From: Salinicola endophyticus
GTDB taxonomy: Bacteria; Pseudomonadota; Gammaproteobacteria; Pseudomonadales; Halomonadaceae
Reading direction: 5' to 3'
NCBI RefSeq assembly: GCF_040536835.1
Contig: NZ_CP159578.1
Location: 2,604,001-2,668,000, forward strand
Length of the DNA stretch: 64,000 nt
A model generated the notes under the pieces. That model was not told the origin of the DNA, made no database searches, and saw nothing but the letters and a program-made list of their open reading frames with translations. Of this stretch, positions 44,832 through 53,473 are shown in pieces (the stretch's first letter is position 1; each line of letters opens with the position of its first letter). The position numbers were made by a program, and so were the translations under genes.

Positions 44832-45625
44832 GCCGCGCCCTCCAGCATCCGCTCGAGCGTAGCGAGCAGCGCCGCGCGGGTTGCCTCGGGATGCTCGAAC
44901 GGAAACATATGGCCGCCGGGCACACAGTCCAGCGCCACCCCCGCCCGCGCCAGCTGGCGCCGGCGCGTCTGGGTGAGCAGGGTCGAATCCTCACCGGCGA
45001 TCACCGTGAGTGGCACCTCGAGATGCTTGAGCACACCGGAGAGGTGATCGGGGAGATGGCGAAACACCGCAGCTTCATGGCGCGGTGCGAACAGCAGGCG
45101 GGTCGCCCCCTGCTCATCGAGTCGAGTGGCACCGCTGACATAGTCGGTCAGCGCCGCCTCGGTGAAACCCTTGAACAGCGTGTGCTGACGCAGCGAGTGA
45201 CGCATCGCCTCGCGGCTCGGCCAGTACTCGCGACGCTTGAGCGTCTTGCCGGCCGGGGTGATACGGTCGATGAATCCGGTCAGTTTGGCCAGCTTGAGCA
45301 ACAAGGCATCGCGCCCGATCAGCAGCGGCGGGTCGAGCGCGACCACCGCCCGGAAGTGCTCCGGCGCGCGACAGGCGCCCATGATCGAGAGCACCCCGCC
45401 CATCGAATGCCCCACGGCGATCACCGGGCGCCCCACCGCGCGCACCGCGTCGAGATACTCATCGCACAGCGAGCGCCAGTTGCGGTCGACCGGAAAGTCG
45501 GGATGGTGAGCCAGGCGCTCCAGGGGGTGGAGCTCGAAGCGCTCACCCAGTGGCGCCAGCAGGGTGCGATAGCTGGCGCCGGTGAAGCCATTGGCGTGCG
45601 CGAAGACCAGGGGTTGAGGCAGCAT
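44822..45625 (-). CDS. Alpha/beta hydrolase
   Basis: 267 residues from ATG 45625. The open frame runs 156 nt further upstream, but conserved sequence begins LPQPLVFAHANGFTGASYRTLLAPL. The elbow is VGHSMGG with Ser74; the aspartate is probably in VIAGEDSTLL and the His in VPGGHMFPFEHP. HANGF replaces the common HGxxG oxyanion motif, as in a group of proteobacterial hydrolases. It is paired with the following hydrolase gene (10-nt overlap). Substrate unknown. Confidence 0.87.
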   Translation of the reverse strand: MLPQPLVFAHANGFTGASYRTLLAPLGERFELHPLERLAHHPDFPVDRNWRSLCDEYLDAVRAVGRPVIAVGHSMGGVLSIMGACRAPEHFRAVVALDPPLLIGRDALLLKLAKLTGFIDRITPAGKTLKRREYWPSREAMRHSLRQHTLFKGFTEAALTDYVSGATRLDEQGATRLLFAPRHEAAVFRHLPDHLSGVLKHLEVPLTVIAGEDSTLLTQTRRRQLARAGVALDCVPGGHMFPFEHPEATRAALLATLERMLEGAACR

Positions 45626-45764
45626 CGATCGTCGAATTCCCGTAAACTGTCGCCTTTTCGTCGCATGGTCACCGGCGTCGGGGTGGCGCCCTGGTGGGCG
45701 CTTTCCGGGCGTCTTTTCCCCGCGCGCCGAGACGCGCCGACGTGCGTGCGTACGTTGTCCATAC

Positions 45765-45789
45765 GGGCACTCATGTGGCATGAGTGCCC
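45765..45789 (+). promoter_or_regulatory. Perfect hairpin/operator ahead of the small membrane peptide gene
   Basis: GGGCACTCATG-TGG-CATGAGTGCCC is an 11-bp perfect inverted repeat with a 3-nt spacer, ending 24 nt before the GTG at 45814. No T run follows. It could be a repressor operator or a leader hairpin controlling the 36-aa peptide and the permease. Confidence 0.55.
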
Positions 45790-45813
45790 GCTCTACCGTA
45801 GAAGGATTGTAAC

Positions 45814-45924
45814 GTGTCCCGTAAAGGTTCCCACCGCGACACTCGTCTGAGAAATCGGCTGTTCTGGGCCGTCATCCTCGCCGCCCTGGTGGTCGGCTTC
45901 TGGCTGGTTCGCGGCGGAGAGTGA
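45814..45924 (+). CDS. 36-residue single-pass membrane peptide
   Basis: The GTG start has GAAGGA 8 nt upstream and the frame ends TGA at 45924, three bases before the permease ATG. The product has a basic, hydrophilic N-terminus (SRKGSHRDTRLRNRL), one hydrophobic helix (FWAVILAALVVGFWLV) and a short RGGE end, the shape of a small membrane regulator. The close spacing to the AEC permease and the clean ribosome-binding site make it a credible gene although it is too short for ordinary gene finding. It may belong to the permease operon as a partner. Function unknown. Confidence 0.65.
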   Translation: MSRKGSHRDTRLRNRLFWAVILAALVVGFWLVRGGE

Positions 45925-45927
45925 TCC

Positions 45928-46875
45928 ATGGGCCTGCTGGCGGCATTCACCCATACCCTCGAAATCACCCTGCCGGTCTTTCTGATGGTGTTCCTCGGCC
46001 TGGGGCTCAAGCGCCTGGGCTGGATCGATGCCGCCTTCATCAATACCGCCTCGTCACTGGTGTTCCGGGTGACCATGCCGACGCTGCTGTTCCTCAGCAT
46101 CATCCAGGCGGATCTCGACAGCGCCCTGCAGCCGCGGCTGATTCTCTACTTCGTCGGCTTCACCCTGGCGAGCTTCTGCCTCGCCTGGCTCTGGGCAATC
46201 TGGCGCCACCCCTACATCGAACGCGGAATCTTCACCCAGGGCGCCTGCCGCGCCAACAACGGCATCGTCGGCCTGGCCCTGGCGGCCAGTCAGTACGGTG
46301 ACTACGGGCTCTCCGTGGGCGGCATTCTGGCCGGTGCGGTGATCGTGGTCTACAACGTGGTCTCGGTGATCGTGCTCTCGGTCTACAGTCAGGACGTGCC
46401 CACCGACCTGCGTTCGCTGGCGCGCAATCTGGCCAAGAACCCGCTGATCCTGAGCGTGGTGCTGGCGATCCCGGTCGCGCTGCTGGGGCTGGAGCTACCC
46501 GCCTGGCTGCTCACCTCCGGCGGCTATCTGGGCTCGATGTCGCTGCCGCTGGGCCTGATCTGCATCGGTGGCACGCTCTCGATCACCGCGTTCAAGCGCG
46601 GCAGCACCATCGCCCTGGATGCCAGCCTGTGGAAGCTGGTGTGGGTCCCGCTGCTGGGTGTTCTCGGCGCCCTGGCACTGGGCATCCGCGGGCCGGCCCT
46701 GGGTATCCTGTTCCTGTTCCTGGGCAGCCCCGGCGCGGCGGCCTCCTTCGTCATGGCCAAGGCGTTCAAGGCCAACGACAAGCTGGCCGCCAATATCATC
46801 GTGATCACCACCTTCGGCTCGATGTTCAGTCTGAGTCTGGGGTTGATCGTGCTGAAGTGGCTGGGGCTCGTCTAG
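45928..46875 (+). CDS. AEC family transporter (auxin efflux carrier/malonate permease type)
   Basis: 315 residues, about ten membrane helices in two repeats. Features of the AEC/BASS-like fold: LMVFLGLGLKRLGWID at the start, GACRANNGIVGLALAA (conserved RANNG in helix 4) and SPGAAASFVMAKAF in the second repeat. Members export or import small carboxylates. No malonate or auxin gene is near, so the substrate is unknown. It starts 3 nt after the 36-aa peptide gene. Confidence 0.9.
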   Translation: MGLLAAFTHTLEITLPVFLMVFLGLGLKRLGWIDAAFINTASSLVFRVTMPTLLFLSIIQADLDSALQPRLILYFVGFTLASFCLAWLWAIWRHPYIERGIFTQGACRANNGIVGLALAASQYGDYGLSVGGILAGAVIVVYNVVSVIVLSVYSQDVPTDLRSLARNLAKNPLILSVVLAIPVALLGLELPAWLLTSGGYLGSMSLPLGLICIGGTLSITAFKRGSTIALDASLWKLVWVPLLGVLGALALGIRGPALGILFLFLGSPGAAASFVMAKAFKANDKLAANIIVITTFGSMFSLSLGLIVLKWLGLV

Positions 46876-46920
46876 GTCCACACCAGAAACGCCAAGGGTT
46901 TGGAAATGGGCTGTTCGGGC

Positions 46921-48501
46921 TCAGTGCTCGCGCTGACCGTCGACCAGGCGCTTGAGCGCCAGCGGATTGCTCTCCTCGAGCGCCTGCGGGCGCAGCGCAT
47001 CGGGCAGGTTCTGATAGCACACCGGGCGCAGGAAGCGCTTGATCGCCGCGCTGCCCACGGAGGTGGTGCGCGCGTCCGAGGTGGCAGGGAACGGCCCGCC
47101 GTGAACCATCGCATCGCACACCTCGACCCCGGTGGGCCAGCCGTTGGCCAGGATGCGCCCGACCTTGCGCTCCAGCGTCGGCAGCAGCGCACGCGCCGCG
47201 TCCAGATCGGCATCATCCATCTGCAGAGTGGCGGTGAGCTGCCCCTCCAGCGCCTCGGCGACCCGCTTGACCTCGGCGGCATCGCGGCAGGCGACCACCA
47301 GTGCCGCGGCGCCGAAGATCTCGTCCTGTAGCGTGGCGTCGGCGAGCAGCGCTTCGCCACGGGTCATGAAGAGCCCGCTGATACAGCGGTTGGGCTGGCC
47401 CTCGGCAGCCGCCCCGCGCGCCACCTCGTGCACCTGCGGATGCGCCGAGAGCGCCGCCACGCCGTGGGCGTAGGCGTCGTGAATGCCCGGCGTCAGCATG
47501 GTCTGGGGCTGGCTCTCCTCGACTGCCGTGGCGGCCGCCTCGACGAAGGCATCGAGTTCGGGTCCTTCGATCGCGATCACCAGCCCGGGGTTGGTGCAGA
47601 ACTGCCCGGCCCCCAGGGTGAGCGAGCCGACGAACGCCGTGCCCAGCTCGCGGCCGCGGGCGGCGAGCGCCGCCGGCAGCAGGAACACCGGATTGGTGCT
47701 GCTCATCTCGGCATAGAACGGGATCGGCTCGGGGCGCTGCTGGGCAATCTGCCAGAGCGCCAGCCCGCCCTTGCGCGAGCCGGTGAAGCCGCCAGCCTTG
47801 ATACGCGGGTCGGCGACCAGCGCCTGCCCCACTTCCAGCCCCGAGTCGTGGAGCAGCGAGAAAACGCCCTCGGGCAGGCCGCAACGCGCCACCGCCGCCT
47901 GCAGCGCACGCCCTACCAGCTCGCAGGTGCCGGGGTGAGCCGGGTGCGCCTTGACCACCACCGGGCAGCCGGCCGCGAGCGCCGATGCGGTATCGCCGCC
48001 GGCCACCGAGAACGCCAGCGGGAAATTGCTGGCGCCGAAGACCGCCACCGGCCCCAGTGCGATATGCCGCTGACGTAGATCGGCCCGCGGCAGCGGCTCG
48101 CGCTCAGGAAGCGCCGGGTCGACGCGTACGTCCAGCCACTCACCGTCGCGCACCACCCGCGCGAACAGCCGCAACTGACCACAGGTGCGGCCACGCTCGC
48201 CCTCGATGCGCGCCCGCGGCAGGCCGCTCTCGGCCACTGCGCGGGCGATCAGCGGCTCGCCGATGGCTTCGATCTCCTCGGCGATCGCCTCCAGAAAAGC
48301 GGCGCGCGCCTCGTTACCGGTCTCGCGATAGGTGTCGAACGCCGCCCAGGCCAGCTCGCAGGCACGAGCGACGTCCTCGACGCTACCACCGTGGAATTCG
48401 GTCGGCAGGCGCTCGCCACTGGCCGGGTCGATGGCCACGATGGGATCGCGACTGCCCATGACGGCCTGCTGCCCAATCAACAATTCGCCAGTCAACTTCA
48501 C
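46921..48501 (-). CDS. Alpha-ketoglutarate semialdehyde (2,5-dioxovalerate) dehydrogenase
   Basis: 526 residues from a GTG at 48501 with GGAGG 5 nt upstream, which decides the start. Aldehyde dehydrogenase fold: active-site Cys in [10 protein letters not shown], general-base Glu in [14 protein letters not shown](P) loop [47 protein letters not shown] is diagnostic of the ketoglutarate semialdehyde dehydrogenase group used in uronate/aldarate and pentose oxidation. It oxidises 2,5-dioxopentanoate to 2-oxoglutarate, the last step of the pathway whose other enzymes follow in this cluster. It lies 134 nt after the GntR gene. Confidence 0.9.
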   Translation of the reverse strand: MKLTGELLIGQQAVMGSRDPIVAIDPASGERLPTEFHGGSVEDVARACELAWAAFDTYRETGNEARAAFLEAIAEEIEAIGEPLIARAVAESGLPRARIEGERGRTCGQLRLFARVVRDGEWLDVRVDPALPEREPLPRADLRQRHIALGPVAVFGASNFPLAFSVAGGDTASALAAGCPVVVKAHPAHPGTCELVGRALQAAVARCGLPEGVFSLLHDSGLEVGQALVADPRIKAGGFTGSRKGGLALWQIAQQRPEPIPFYAEMSSTNPVFLLPAALAARGRELGTAFVGSLTLGAGQFCTNPGLVIAIEGPELDAFVEAAATAVEESQPQTMLTPGIHDAYAHGVAALSAHPQVHEVARGAAAEGQPNRCISGLFMTRGEALLADATLQDEIFGAAALVVACRDAAEVKRVAEALEGQLTATLQMDDADLDAARALLPTLERKVGRILANGWPTGVEVCDAMVHGGPFPATSDARTTSVGSAAIKRFLRPVCYQNLPDALRPQALEESNPLALKRLVDGQREH

Positions 48502-48635
48502 GTTGCCTCCTGCACCGATGGTCGGATGCGATATCGCCGAGCGGCGCGCATGGAAAGGCGGCGCCGACTCGGAGTGGATGGGGATCGTCGGCCGCAGACG
48601 GGTCATGCCGCGCCCGCGCAGGCGGCGAAGTGGCG

Positions 48636-49373
48636 TCAGCCGCGATCCTGATAGGCGGCGTAGTTGTCGTACGCGCGCTGGAGATGTCGCAGCATGGCGT
48701 CGCGCGCCGCTTCCGGCTGGCCCGACACGATGGCCGCGAGCACGTCGGCGTGCTCACGCGCCACTCGCTCAAGGTAGTGGGTCATGGCCGCCGGGTCGAG
48801 TTCCACCGCCACCAGCTTGGTGCGCGGGATGGCGCCCTCGTGCAGCTGATCGTAGAGGGTGACGAAGAACGGATTGTGGCTGGCTTCGACGATGGCGCGG
48901 TGGAAGCGATAATCCTCGTGACGCGCCTGACTCCCCTCCCGGCTGGCGCCGACCAGCGCCTCGTGGGCCTGCGTCAACGCCTCGATGTCAGCGTCATCAC
49001 GACGCTCCGCGGCCAGCGCCGCAGCCTGCGAATCCAGCGCCAGACGCAACTCGAGCACGTGGAGGATGTCCTCTACGGTGGTGGCACTGATGCGGCGCGC
49101 CGGGAAGGCGCTGGCCGGCGCCGAGCGCAGCACCCGGGTACCGATACCGCGGCGAGTCTCCACCAGCCCCATCGACTTGAGATGGGCGATCGCCTCGCGC
49201 ACCGCGGTACGGCTGACCCCGAACATGTCGCACAGCTGGCTCTCGGTGGGCAGCTTGTCGCCCACCGGAATCTTGCCCTCGGTGATCAGGGCCTCGAGCT
49301 GGCGTGCGATCTGGCGCGACAGACTCTCCTGCATCGAGATGCGCTGCACGCTGAAGGCCTGGGTCTGCTCCAT
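48636..49373 (-). CDS. GntR/FadR-type (FCD domain) transcriptional regulator
   Basis: 245 residues from ATG 49373 (GAGGAA upstream). Winged HTH at 10-80 ([46 protein letters not shown]). The FCD ligand domain follows, with its metal-site histidines in [14 protein letters not shown] and late His residues (MLRHLQRAY). Position between uronate dehydrogenase and the semialdehyde dehydrogenase indicates control of uronate/aldarate use, as with ExuR/UxuR or GudR-type FCD regulators. A candidate operator lies in front of the TRAP genes. Confidence 0.9.
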   Translation of the reverse strand: MEQTQAFSVQRISMQESLSRQIARQLEALITEGKIPVGDKLPTESQLCDMFGVSRTAVREAIAHLKSMGLVETRRGIGTRVLRSAPASAFPARRISATTVEDILHVLELRLALDSQAAALAAERRDDADIEALTQAHEALVGASREGSQARHEDYRFHRAIVEASHNPFFVTLYDQLHEGAIPRTKLVAVELDPAAMTHYLERVAREHADVLAAIVSGQPEAARDAMLRHLQRAYDNYAAYQDRG

Positions 49374-49511
49374 CGTTTCCTCTACCTCTGCTGTGCCGGA
49401 TACGCCATCGAATGTCGCCATCCGATATCTACGCCGCGTGACCCGCGGGCGTGGCCGCATCTTGGCTGTCGATTAGCGCTAGCATACCAGCTCGCCCGAA
49501 CAGCACGTCAT

Positions 49512-50312
49512 TCACCCCTCGTCGGGGTGGCCCTGGGCGACGAACTTGCCACCCTGGAAGCGCACTGCCGGATCAGCGGTGTCGAGGTGGCCGTCGGCGG
49601 CCTCGACCGCCTCGCGCCAGGGCGCGGAACTCTGGCGCGGGCGCCAGCCGAGGAACTGTGCATGGCGGTTGTCCCACCACTGCTCGGCGTTGTCGGACGC
49701 GCCATAGACCACGGTGTGGCCCAACTGCGGCGCGGCGAAGGCGCGTGCCAGCAGGTCGACGAGATCTTCCACCCCGAGCCAGGTGGCCAGCATGCGGGTG
49801 TCCTTGGGCTGCGGAAAACAGGAGCCGATACGCAAGCTGAGCGTCTCGACGCCGAACTTGTCGTGATAGAGGCTGGCGAGATCTTCGCCAAAACACTTGG
49901 AGACGCCGTAGAGCGAGTCGGGCCGGTGCGGTACCTGGCTGTCGAGCCGCGTGGTGCGCGGATAGAAACCGATGGTGTGGTTGGAGCTGGCGAAGACCAC
50001 CCGCGGCCGGCCGTGGCGGCGCACCGCTTCGTAGAGGTTGTAGACGCCGACGATGTTGGCCGGGAGGATCTCGGCCCACGGTTTCTCCACCGAGATGCCG
50101 CCGAGGTGGATCACCCCGTCGCAGCCCGCGACCAGGTCCGCCACGGCCGCAGCATCCGCAAGCTCGCAGGTGACGATCTCCTCGTGCGCGGCGGCCGCGC
50201 CCGGATCGACGATATCGGAGAGCCGCACCTGGTGCGCCAGACGCGCGAGATGGGGGCGAATCGCCTGCCCCACGCCCCCGGCGGCACCGGTCACCAGTAA
50301 TCGATTCAGCAT
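49512..50312 (-). CDS. udh: Uronate dehydrogenase
   Basis: 266 residues from ATG 50312 (GAGGAA 7 nt upstream). Extended SDR fold: NAD motif TGAAGGVG at 8-15, catalytic Tyr135 and Lys139 in YGVSKCFGE. HLGGISVEKPW, VFASSNHTIGFYPRT and LSLRIGSCFPQP match characterised Udh proteins closely. It oxidises D-galacturonate and D-glucuronate to aldaro-lactones with NAD+. It follows the TRAP large permease by 59 nt, so uptake and first oxidation are co-expressed. Confidence 0.95.
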   Translation of the reverse strand: MLNRLLVTGAAGGVGQAIRPHLARLAHQVRLSDIVDPGAAAAHEEIVTCELADAAAVADLVAGCDGVIHLGGISVEKPWAEILPANIVGVYNLYEAVRRHGRPRVVFASSNHTIGFYPRTTRLDSQVPHRPDSLYGVSKCFGEDLASLYHDKFGVETLSLRIGSCFPQPKDTRMLATWLGVEDLVDLLARAFAAPQLGHTVVYGASDNAEQWWDNRHAQFLGWRPRQSSAPWREAVEAADGHLDTADPAVRFQGGKFVAQGHPDEG

Positions 50313-50371
50313 CGCGAATTTCCTCATGTTCGATGGCAAAGCGGAGAGTGCCCGGCGTACCGGGCACGGGC

Positions 50372-51652
50372 TCACTGCAGCAGATGGGGCAGCGTCAGCG
50401 AGATCGCCGGTACATAGGTGACCAGCATCAGCACCGCGAACAGCGCCAGGTAGAATGGCCAGATCGTCTTCACCGTCTGTTCGATCTTGATCCCGCCGAT
50501 CGCGCTGCCCACGAACAGGCACCCCCCCACCGGCGGCGTACACAGCCCGATGCCCAGATTCATCATCATCAGGATGCCGAACTGGGTCGGGTCCATGCCG
50601 AACTGCTGCGCCACCGGCAGAAAGATCGGGGTACAGATCAGGATGAGTGGCGCCATGTCCATGATCATGCCCAGCGCCAGCAGCAGCAGGTTGAGCATCA
50701 GCAGCACCACGATCGGGTTGTCGGAGACCGAGGTCAGACCGTTGGCGAGCATCTCGGGCACGCTGTAGAGCGCCAGCAGATAGGAGAACGCCGAGGCGCA
50801 ACCGACCAGGATCATCACCAGCGCGGTGGTCTTGACCGCCTGATAGACCGCGGTCTTGAACGCCGCCCAGCGCAGCTCGCGGTAGACCAGGCCGGTGACC
50901 ACGATGGCGTAGAGCGCACCGAAGGCGCCGGACTCGGTCACCGTGAGGACACCCGAGAGCACGCCGCCGACGATGATCACCGCGGTGAGCAGACCCGGCA
51001 GCGAGGCGCAGAAGCTGATCAGCAGCGCCGCCCAGCCGGGAAAGGTTTCGCCGCCGTAACCGCGCTTCACCGCCACCACGTAGGCCGCCACCGCCAGCGC
51101 CAGACACATCAGAATGCCCGGCACGATCCCGGCCACGAACAGCTGGGTGACCGAGATCCCGCCACCTGCGGCCACCGCATAGAGAATCATGTTATGGCTG
51201 GGCGGGATCACCACCCCGGCGATCGACGAGGTGACCGTGACATTGACCGCGTAGTCGGTGTCGTAGCCCTTCTCCTTCATCACCGGAATCAGGATCGAGC
51301 CCAGCGCCGAGGTATCCGCCACCGCCGAGCCGGAGATGCCGCCGAACAGCATCGACGAGGTGACGTTGACCATACCCAGGCCGCCGCGCATGCGTCCTAC
51401 CGCCGCCGAGGCGAAACGTACCAGCCGCCGCGAGATACCGCCGTGGAGCATCAGCTCGCCGGCGAAGATGAAGAACGGGATCGCCAGCAGCGAGAACACC
51501 GAGATTCCCGAGACGATGCGCTGAAAGCCGACGAACAGCGGCAGCCCCTCGTAGAGAAAGGTCACCACCGCCGACAGCCCCACCGCGAAGGCGATCGGTG
51601 CGCCCACGATCAGGCCCAGCGCGAACACCCCGAACAGAATGATCAGTCCCAT
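50372..51652 (-). CDS. dctM: TRAP transporter large permease DctM
   Basis: 426 residues from ATG 51652, 2 nt after the dctQ stop. About 12 membrane helices; DctM phrases include PFFIFAGELMLHGGISRRLVRFA, SSMLFGGISGSAVADTSALGSILIP and IPPSHNMILYAV. Forms the Na+-driven membrane complex with DctQ. The neighbours point to uronates or aldarates as substrate. Confidence 0.95.
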   Translation of the reverse strand: MGLIILFGVFALGLIVGAPIAFAVGLSAVVTFLYEGLPLFVGFQRIVSGISVFSLLAIPFFIFAGELMLHGGISRRLVRFASAAVGRMRGGLGMVNVTSSMLFGGISGSAVADTSALGSILIPVMKEKGYDTDYAVNVTVTSSIAGVVIPPSHNMILYAVAAGGGISVTQLFVAGIVPGILMCLALAVAAYVVAVKRGYGGETFPGWAALLISFCASLPGLLTAVIIVGGVLSGVLTVTESGAFGALYAIVVTGLVYRELRWAAFKTAVYQAVKTTALVMILVGCASAFSYLLALYSVPEMLANGLTSVSDNPIVVLLMLNLLLLALGMIMDMAPLILICTPIFLPVAQQFGMDPTQFGILMMMNLGIGLCTPPVGGCLFVGSAIGGIKIEQTVKTIWPFYLALFAVLMLVTYVPAISLTLPHLLQ

Positions 51653-51654
51653 GG

Positions 51655-52173
51655 TCAGTGCCCCTTGCGTGTCGAGAGCGCGCGCTGGATCAGCTCGGCC
51701 CCGGTGAAGATCACCAGCAGCACTCCGCAAGCCACCAGCGGTGCCGAGCGCCAGCTCTCCGACAGCCCCAGCATGGGGATCGGACGGTCGGCGTTGTTGA
51801 GCATCATCAGCCACCCCTGCCACGCCATGACACCGCCGAAGGCGATCACGAAGGCGTCGGCGATCAGCTGCATCAGCAGGCGCAGCGGGCGCGGTGCGCC
51901 CTCGCGCAGGAAGTCGATGCTCAGGTGGGAATGGAACCTGACCCCGGCGGCAGCCCCCAGACAGGTGATGTAGACCACGATCAACAGCGACGACTGCTCG
52001 ATCCAGGTCGGGGTGTCGTTGAGCACATAGCGGCCGAAGACCAGCCAGCCGAAGGAGAAGATCAGAAATACCAGCAGTACGCCGGCGACGACCAGGCAGA
52101 GTCGCGCCAGCGTATCGAGCACCTTGTCACACGCCGAGGTGCCAGCGGCCACGGGCGGCTGGGAGTCGTTCAC
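51655..52173 (-). CDS. dctQ: TRAP transporter small permease DctQ
   Basis: 172 residues, four membrane helices, with the family region WIEQSSLLIVVYITCLGAAAGVRFHSHLSID. It bridges DctM and the binding protein. Lies between dctP (85-nt gap) and dctM (2-nt gap). Confidence 0.93.
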   Translation of the reverse strand: MNDSQPPVAAGTSACDKVLDTLARLCLVVAGVLLVFLIFSFGWLVFGRYVLNDTPTWIEQSSLLIVVYITCLGAAAGVRFHSHLSIDFLREGAPRPLRLLMQLIADAFVIAFGGVMAWQGWLMMLNNADRPIPMLGLSESWRSAPLVACGVLLVIFTGAELIQRALSTRKGH

Positions 52174-52258
52174 GGAGGTGTCCTGTCACTGTGCTGTCAA
52201 CGACAGCGAGAAACGCAGCGCGCCTCACCGCGGAGGCGCGCCGACGCCACGGGCGAGA

Positions 52259-53260
52259 TCAGGGGGTCTGACGAATCTCGTCGATCAACGAAGCAAGCTC
52301 GGGGTGCTTGTCGGTGAATGCCTGGTAGAGCGGCTCCATACGCTGCTGGAAGGCGGCCTTGTCCTTCACCTCATTGATCTTCACCCCCGCCTTCTCGACG
52401 ATCGCGCGGCTCTTCGCCACTCGCTCCGCCCACAGCTGGCGCTGCGCCTGGGCGGCGTGCTCGGCGGCGGTGCGCACGGCGCGCTGGTCGGCGTCGGAGA
52501 GCGCTTCCCAGCTCGACTTGGCTACGCACAGGCACTCGGGAATGATCAGGTGCTCGGTGAGCGAATAGTACTTGGCCACTTCGTAGTGGTTGCTCGACTC
52601 GAACGAGGGGAAGTTGTTCTCGGCACCGTCGATGACCCCGGTCTTGAGCGACTGGAACACTTCGCTGTAGGCCATCGGCGTGGCGTTGCCACCCAGCGCA
52701 TCGACCATCTGCACGTAGAGATCGTTGTTCATCACCCGCAGCTTGAGCCCCTTGACGTCGTCGGGGGTCTCGATCGGGCGCTTGGTGTCGTAGAAGCTGC
52801 GCGCGCCGGAGCCGAACCAGGAGAGCGCGATCAGATTCTTCTCGGCCAGGGCGGCGGCAAAGCGCTTGCCGATGTCGCCATCCATGACCCGATACATCTG
52901 CTCGACGTCCTTGAACAGAAACGGCAGCGAGAGCACATCGGTCTCCGGCACCACCGGGCCCATCGGCCCCATGTTGAAGTTGCCGAAATCCAGCGCGCCG
53001 CTACGGGCCTGTTCGATCGCATCCGGCTGATCGCCGAGAACGCCGTTGTTGTAGACCTTGGGCTCGACGCGGCCGTCGGTGGTCTTGGCCACCTCCTCGG
53101 CGAACGACTTCAGCGCCAGCGAGTTGGGGTAGCCGTCGGGGTGCACGTTCCAACCGCGCCAGGTCGCCGCCTGGGCACCCAGGCTGGCGCCCAGCAGTAC
53201 GCCGGCGGCCGCGAGAGAGAGGCAGGTACGCGAGACACGCGCAGAGAAGAGTGAGGTCAT
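52259..53260 (-). CDS. dctP: TRAP transporter periplasmic solute-binding protein DctP
   Basis: 333 residues from ATG 53260 (GGAG 6 nt upstream). Signal peptide to about residue 29 (GVLLGASLGAQA). DctP-type fold: the conserved Arg of the ligand carboxylate site is in LKLRVMNNDLYVQMVDALGGNATPMAYSEVFQSLKTGVIDGAENN. TRAP binding proteins of this group (UehA/UxuP-like) capture uronates and sugar acids; the operon with udh supports glucuronate/galacturonate. It is the first gene of dctP-dctQ-dctM-udh. An inverted repeat 84-114 nt upstream may be its operator. Confidence 0.93.
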   Translation of the reverse strand: MTSLFSARVSRTCLSLAAAGVLLGASLGAQAATWRGWNVHPDGYPNSLALKSFAEEVAKTTDGRVEPKVYNNGVLGDQPDAIEQARSGALDFGNFNMGPMGPVVPETDVLSLPFLFKDVEQMYRVMDGDIGKRFAAALAEKNLIALSWFGSGARSFYDTKRPIETPDDVKGLKLRVMNNDLYVQMVDALGGNATPMAYSEVFQSLKTGVIDGAENNFPSFESSNHYEVAKYYSLTEHLIIPECLCVAKSSWEALSDADQRAVRTAAEHAAQAQRQLWAERVAKSRAIVEKAGVKINEVKDKAAFQQRMEPLYQAFTDKHPELASLIDEIRQTP

Positions 53261-53343
53261 GACGCGCTCCATGTCGAATGGGCGCAGCCTTCGAGGCCGC
53301 CGTCCGGCGTCTTCGCCAGACCGATCGCGACACCGCACAGGCC

Positions 53344-53374
53344 GCAATGTTGTTATCATCGCCGCCAACATTGC
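53344..53374. promoter_or_regulatory. Inverted repeat upstream of the uronate TRAP operon
   Basis: GCAATGTTG and CAACATTGC (perfect 9-bp arms) are separated by 13 nt, 84-114 nt upstream of the dctP start. A TATGAT hexamer (minus strand, 53380-53385) lies immediately upstream and could be the -10 box, placing the repeat around the transcription start. A repressor site for the GntR or LacI regulator of the locus is the simplest reading. Confidence 0.5.
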
Positions 53375-53473
53375 CATACATCATACTTATTCAAATATTA
53401 GACTTTGGGATTCTCGCCGCGTTACCCGGTGGGCGACATGGCTGCCCCCTTGGGCGCTATCGCGCCGCCGGCG

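Noticed and set aside
49374..49511. Possible GntR operator (TGGTATGCTA-like word near 49485)
   Set aside because: Imperfect and isolated; the repeat in front of dctP is a much stronger candidate.
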